Positions 42,788 through 46,571 of a stretch of DNA of 46,571 nucleotides are shown here, one piece after another. The notes beneath the pieces were generated by a model that searched no databases, was not told where the DNA came from, and saw only the letters and a program-made list of their open reading frames with translations. The first letter of the stretch is position 1. Each line of letters begins with the position of its first letter. This DNA comes from Bacteroidota bacterium (lineage in GTDB: Bacteria; Bacteroidota; Bacteroidia; Bacteroidales; Prolixibacteraceae): positions 1 through 46,571 of the forward strand of contig JAJUGZ010000025.1 in the NCBI GenBank assembly GCA_029265715.1. The letters run 5' to 3'. Both the position numbers and the translations under genes were made by a program.

Positions 42788-44728
42788 ATGCGCGATTGGA
42801 AATTTGATCATATAGACTTTTCTGTTTTCCCGTATTATGGCGGGAATGATTTAGGAGTTAGTTACACCCCCGAAAAAACGACTATCAAGATATGGGCGCC
42901 CACGGCAATCGAAGTCGATTTCCGCCTCTATTCCACGAGCCGATCGACAGACCCGATCCGGATTGAGCCGTTGACAAAAGATGCACTGGGCTGCTGGTCG
43001 TCGGAAATAACCAGCGATCTGAAAGGCCTGTATTATACCTTTCAGGTACTCGACCACGAATGGATGAATGAGACACCGGGCCCCGATGCCCGTTTGGTTG
43101 GCATGAATGGCCGGCGCGGGCTCATCTTTAATCCGGAGGAAACCAATCCGAAAGGATGGGAAAACGACAGGCGGGTGGCCTGCCAACATCCGACCGATGC
43201 GATCATTTACGAAGTTCATGTCCGGGATTTCTCCATTTCTTCTGCTTCGGGAATGTTAAACAAAGGAAAGTTTCTGGCTTTTACAGAAGAAGGTACTCTG
43301 TCGCCACAAGGGCTAAAAACCGGGATCGACCACCTGAAAGAGCTGGGCGTTACCCATATTCATTTACTCCCGGTTTCCGACTTTTTTAGTGTCGATGAAA
43401 GTCATCCGGAGAAATCGTACAACTGGGGTTACGATCCACTCAATTACAATGCGCCGGAAGGCAGTTATGCTACGAACCCCGATAATCCATCGCGAATTAC
43501 CGAGTTCAAACAATTGGTAATGGCTTTGCATAAAGCGGGGATTGGTGTTGTTTTGGATGTGGTTTATAACCATACCGGGTACACGCGCCGCTCGTGGTTT
43601 AACCAGACCGTTCCCGGCTACTACTACCGCCAAAAAAGCAACGGCGCATTTTCAAATGCCAGTGGTTGCGGGAACGAATTGGCAACCGAGCGGAGCATGG
43701 TCCGCAAGTACATTCTTGATTCGTTAAAGTACTGGGCAAAAGAATTTCACATTGATGGGTTCCGCTTCGACCTGATGGGGGTTTACGACCTGGTTACCAT
43801 GAACCATATCCGGCAGGAGATGGACCGCATTTCTCCGGATATTTTATTATACGGAGAAGGCTGGACCGCTGATAAATCGCCGCTCGACGAACGCTTACGG
43901 GCTGTCAAACACAACGTGGCTAAAATGAACCGCATTGCCGTGTTTAACGATGATTTTCGCGATGCCATCAAAGGGAATAATTTTGATGGGCACGGGCAGG
44001 GTTTTGTGAGCGGACGGACGCTGGACGAGGAACGGTTGAAATTTGGCATTGTTGCAGCCTGCTTTCATCCGCAGATTGTGTATGCTTACGTTCAGAGTTC
44101 GCCATCGCCGTGGGCCAGCGAACCGTACCAATGCGTGAACTATGCATCGTGCCACGACAATTATACCTTGTTTGACAAATTAACCATCAGTGTGCCCAAA
44201 TCAACTGCCGAATCAATCCGGAAAATGGTCATGCTGGCCGGGGCTATTGTTTTAACTTCGCAAGGTATTCCGTTTATTCATGCCGGCGAAGAATTTTGCC
44301 GGACCAAATATGGCGACCACAATTCGTATAACTCCGACGACTCGATCAATCAAATCGATTGGGAACGCAAAGCCTCGTTTAAGGATGTTTTCAGCTATTA
44401 TCAAAATCTGATAGCGCTCCGGAAAATACATCCGGCCTTTCGAATGTCGAGCGCAGAAATGATCCGGGGGCATTTGCAGTTTTCATCGTATTATGAGCCG
44501 GGTGTAGTTGCCTATTCTTTAATCAATCATGCCAATGGCGACCAATGGAAAACAATTTTTATTGTTTTGAACGGGAATAACACAACGATGAAAGTTCCGG
44601 TCGATCCCGGTAAAAACTGGCGGATTGTTGCCTCGGGGCAAACCATCGATTTGTCGGCCGAAAAAGCTTTTTCAGGCAAAGACATTTGGGTCGAAGGAAT
44701 CTCGATGCTCATCCTGGCCGAAGTTTAG
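42788..44728 (+). CDS. pulA: type I pullulanase (GH13)
   Basis: This 646-residue debranching enzyme hydrolyses alpha-1,6 bonds of pullulan, amylopectin or glycogen. An N-terminal CBM48 domain (about 15-110; YTPEKTTIKIWAPTA) precedes the GH13 barrel. The type I pullulanase signature is YNWGYDPLNYNAPEGSY (about 216-232). Region I is DVVYNHT, region II GFRFDLMG (nucleophile Asp near 328), region III LYGEGW (acid Glu near 357) and region IV ASCHDN. There is no signal peptide, so it is probably cytoplasmic or released by another route. A TTG at 42782 would overlap the preceding gene, but ATG 42788 fits. Its stop codon overlaps that of the convergent ald gene. Confidence 0.95.
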   Translation: MRDWKFDHIDFSVFPYYGGNDLGVSYTPEKTTIKIWAPTAIEVDFRLYSTSRSTDPIRIEPLTKDALGCWSSEITSDLKGLYYTFQVLDHEWMNETPGPDARLVGMNGRRGLIFNPEETNPKGWENDRRVACQHPTDAIIYEVHVRDFSISSASGMLNKGKFLAFTEEGTLSPQGLKTGIDHLKELGVTHIHLLPVSDFFSVDESHPEKSYNWGYDPLNYNAPEGSYATNPDNPSRITEFKQLVMALHKAGIGVVLDVVYNHTGYTRRSWFNQTVPGYYYRQKSNGAFSNASGCGNELATERSMVRKYILDSLKYWAKEFHIDGFRFDLMGVYDLVTMNHIRQEMDRISPDILLYGEGWTADKSPLDERLRAVKHNVAKMNRIAVFNDDFRDAIKGNNFDGHGQGFVSGRTLDEERLKFGIVAACFHPQIVYAYVQSSPSPWASEPYQCVNYASCHDNYTLFDKLTISVPKSTAESIRKMVMLAGAIVLTSQGIPFIHAGEEFCRTKYGDHNSYNSDDSINQIDWERKASFKDVFSYYQNLIALRKIHPAFRMSSAEMIRGHLQFSSYYEPGVVAYSLINHANGDQWKTIFIVLNGNNTTMKVPVDPGKNWRIVASGQTIDLSAEKAFSGKDIWVEGISMLILAEV

Positions 44729-45945
44729 TAAACAGCCAGGAGCAGGTTTATGTCGGTATAGGGTAAATTAAATTTTTCAGCAAGGTCTCCATTGGTCAGG
44801 ATGCCGTTATAAATGTACACTCCTTTACGGAAGCTCCTCGAGTTTTTAATGTAATTCTCAACGCCGCCAATTTCGCCAAATGTGATCAGGATTGGCGCCA
44901 GGATATTACTTAACGCGATAGACGCTGTACGAGAAACGATAGAAGCAATGTTGGGGGCACAATAATGGATCACACCATGTTCAATAAAAGTCGGGTTTTT
45001 CAGGTCTGTGCTTCTGGAAGTCTCAAAGCATCCGCCCTGGCCGACGTTCAGGTCAATAATAACGGTTCCCGGTTTCATTTTTTTTACCATCTCTTCCGGA
45101 ACGCGAAATTTGGGATTTTCACCAACCGGCATAGCCCCTAAAACAACATCAGCCGACTTTAACGCTTTCTTGAGCACTTTCGGGTAAAAAACCGAAGTAA
45201 ATATGCGTTGCCCCAGTTTTTCTTCCAGCTTCCGGAGCGCTAGGATATCGTCGTCGAAAATTTTCACGCTGCACCCAAATCCCAGGGCGGCCCGGGCTGC
45301 AAATTCGGCGGCAGTACCCGATCCTAAAATGACCATCTCGGTTGGCGAAATTCCGGTGACACTGCCCAGTAAGACCCCTTTGCCATCGCGGGAATTGCTC
45401 AGGTATTCACTGGCTAAGGTCACCGATGTGTTTCCTGAAATCTGGCTCATCAGTTGGACAACCGGTTTGCATCCGGCTTCGGTTTCCATGTACTCGTAGG
45501 CAATGGTGGTTACCTTTTTCTGCATCAGTTTCTGGATCGAGTTGGGACAATGCGAGTGCATTTGCATATACGAAATCAGCACCTGATGGCCTTTGAGCAT
45601 TTCAATTTCATCTTCACTAAAAGGAGCAACCCGTAAAATCAAGTCACATTCAAATACATCCTGCTTTTTATCTACCACAAGGGCTCCTGCTTCGCGGTAT
45701 TGTTCATCGGAGTAACTGGCCGCTTTGCCGGCATTGGTTTCTATGATTATTTCGTGCCCGTACGAGATCAGCAGTTCTACGGCTTGAGGAGTAAGCGGGA
45801 CACGGTACTCAACTTTGGGGGCGTCAGACGGGATCCCGATCCGGATTTTTTTCCCTTTTCTCCTGATTTCGAGCATTTCTTCCTTCGGTAACAACAATGT
45901 TTTTTCAAGCGGCTTCATTTCCGGTCGATGTTCTTTTTCGCTCAT
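44725..45945 (-). CDS. ald: alanine dehydrogenase / NAD(P) transhydrogenase alpha-like protein
   Basis: This 406-residue protein interconverts L-alanine and pyruvate plus ammonia with NAD. An N-terminal extension (about 1-34) precedes the AlaDh/PNT N domain (IRIGIPSDAPKVEYRVPLTP, about 34-53). The NAD-binding domain has VILGSGTAAEFAARAAL (about 209-225) and MKPGTVIIDLNVGQGGCFETS (about 288-308). Lys and His catalytic positions are expected in the N domain (VEYRVPLTP and SYMQMHS). This form, a little longer than Bacillus Ald, is usual in Bacteroidota, where it commonly lies beside tsaE. Its stop is within the pullulanase stop (convergent overlap). Confidence 0.85.
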   Translation of the reverse strand: MSEKEHRPEMKPLEKTLLLPKEEMLEIRRKGKKIRIGIPSDAPKVEYRVPLTPQAVELLISYGHEIIIETNAGKAASYSDEQYREAGALVVDKKQDVFECDLILRVAPFSEDEIEMLKGHQVLISYMQMHSHCPNSIQKLMQKKVTTIAYEYMETEAGCKPVVQLMSQISGNTSVTLASEYLSNSRDGKGVLLGSVTGISPTEMVILGSGTAAEFAARAALGFGCSVKIFDDDILALRKLEEKLGQRIFTSVFYPKVLKKALKSADVVLGAMPVGENPKFRVPEEMVKKMKPGTVIIDLNVGQGGCFETSRSTDLKNPTFIEHGVIHYCAPNIASIVSRTASIALSNILAPILITFGEIGGVENYIKNSRSFRKGVYIYNGILTNGDLAEKFNLPYTDINLLLAVY

Positions 45946-45988
45946 TTTAACTTGGATTTATGCAGTTACCGTTTTATACGCAAATAAT

Positions 45989-46411
45989 CTACAATCGTTG
46001 GGCAGAAATTGTTCGTGTCCCGTCTTCCGATTCTTCAATCCGGACTTCGACAACTCCGTCGGGTAAGATCTCCTCAATCTTTTCAGGCCATTCGATAAAG
46101 CAATAATTTCCGCTGTAGATATAATCTTCGTATCCCATATCGAATGCTTCGGCGATATTTTTAATCCGATAAAAATCGAAATGGTATACCACCGTACCGT
46201 CTGATGTTGTGTATTCATTGATCAAAGCAAAGGACGGACTGGTGATGTTATCAGCCGAACCCAGTTCGCGGCAAAGCCGTTTAATGAAGGTTGTTTTTCC
46301 AGCTCCCATTTTCCCGTAAAACGCAAAAACACGGTCGTTTTCAAACGCTTTCAGGAACGATTTGGCTACTTTGGGCAATTCTGCCACCGTTTTAATGTGT
46401 GCGTTATACAT
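45989..46411 (-). CDS. tsaE: tRNA threonylcarbamoyladenosine biosynthesis ATPase TsaE
   Basis: This 140-residue ATPase acts with TsaB and TsaD in making t6A37 of ANN-decoding tRNAs. It has the P-loop FYGKMGAGKTTFIKRL (about residues 32-47). TSPSFALINEY (about 58-68) and VYHFDFYRI (about 75-83), followed by a YFIEWPEKI-like stretch (CFIEWPEKIEE, about 104-114), complete the typical TsaE set. Length is normal. The frame extends upstream to a TTG at 46432, but ATG 46411 matches the family start. It precedes ald by 43 bases on the same strand. Confidence 0.95.
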   Translation of the reverse strand: MYNAHIKTVAELPKVAKSFLKAFENDRVFAFYGKMGAGKTTFIKRLCRELGSADNITSPSFALINEYTTSDGTVVYHFDFYRIKNIAEAFDMGYEDYIYSGNYCFIEWPEKIEEILPDGVVEVRIEESEDGTRTISAQRL

Positions 46412-46454
46412 GCTATTTATTTGGACTTGCAAATTAACAATACTCCGTTAAATT

Positions 46455-46571
46455 TTAAGCGGCAATAGTGCCGAAATATATAAGTTCTTTGACAATATCT
46501 TGATTTTTTAGTTTGTTTGGGTTTACAGCGAACACGCCAATAAATCGTTCGATGAGTAACATATTGTGGTA
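46455..46571 (-). CDS. possible C-terminal end of a gene running off the window
   Basis: On the minus strand a frame is open from the window edge to a TAA at 46455-46457. It gives 38 residues ending in KELIYFGTIAA. It lies 44 bases before the TsaE start on the same strand. I cannot assign a family, and a frame this short stays open by chance about one time in six, so it is only a possibility. Confidence 0.25.
   Translation of the reverse strand, partial: YHNMLLIERFIGVFAVNPNKLKNQDIVKELIYFGTIAA

Noticed and set aside
1-46571. CRISPR arrays, IS elements, integrases, phage genes, rRNA
   Set aside because: No regularly spaced repeats and no transposase, integrase or phage structural proteins were seen; the only stable RNA found is tRNA-Cys.

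Overview
The window looks like a chromosomal segment of a Bacteroidota bacterium, most likely an environmental polysaccharide degrader of the Bacteroidales/Marinilabiliales type (for example Prolixibacteraceae; the family-level guess is inference). Two SusC/SusD pairs, a FecI/FecR-type sigma/anti-sigma switch, TAnnTTTG promoter elements, a FeoA-FeoB fusion, a TsaE-alanine dehydrogenase neighbourhood and glutaminyl-tRNA synthetase all fit. I see no phage, plasmid, IS element, CRISPR array or rRNA.

Layout. 1-649: non-coding, with a REP-like palindromic element. 650-4665: probable operon of an OprB-like porin, a FeoAB ferrous-iron permease and a FeoB-associated Cys-rich membrane peptide. 4789-7818 (minus): a TonB-dependent receptor preceded by a small exported His/Cys-rich protein; together with feo this reads as a metal-uptake locus. 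8162-10828: a SAM methyltransferase, then on the minus strand a glycosyltransferase abutting an LpxH-like metallophosphoesterase. 10984-27661: a polysaccharide-utilisation region built around a 1-kb control region (15769-16760). To the left (minus) lies susC/susD pair 1, without an STN domain. To the right (plus) lie an ECF sigma factor, a FecR anti-sigma factor, an STN-containing SusC, SusD, a GH51 alpha-L-arabinofuranosidase and a Tat-type Gfo/Idh/MocA oxidoreductase. The control region holds a perfect LacI-type palindrome and a predicted minus-strand promoter followed by an intrinsic terminator, which suggests a leader or sRNA.

27794-28921: a tandem GNAT protein and tRNA-Cys. 29036-35392 (minus): TetR regulator, membrane-fusion lipoprotein, and a 1484-residue RND permease fused to a TolC domain, which makes a complete tripartite efflux pump in two polypeptides. 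35520-36719: HxlR regulator divergent from a nitroreductase, with a dyad between them. 36840-39035: folB (minus) and glnS (plus). 39192-44728: a co-oriented run of two LiaI/LiaF-like membrane proteins, a LytS-type histidine kinase, a LytTR response regulator, an unknown membrane-anchored protein and a type I pullulanase. 44725-46411 (minus): alanine dehydrogenase and tsaE. A possible gene end runs off the right edge.

How it fits together: the arabinofuranosidase and SusCD genes suggest uptake of arabinose-containing glycans under trans-envelope sigma/anti-sigma control, next to a second SusCD pair that shares the intergenic region but must be controlled differently. The pullulanase serves alpha-glucan debranching. 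No wholly unknown multi-gene system stands out. The least explained elements are the control region at 15769-16760, the RND-TolC fusion with its internal signal peptide, the porin-feo linkage, and the REP-like element at the left edge.
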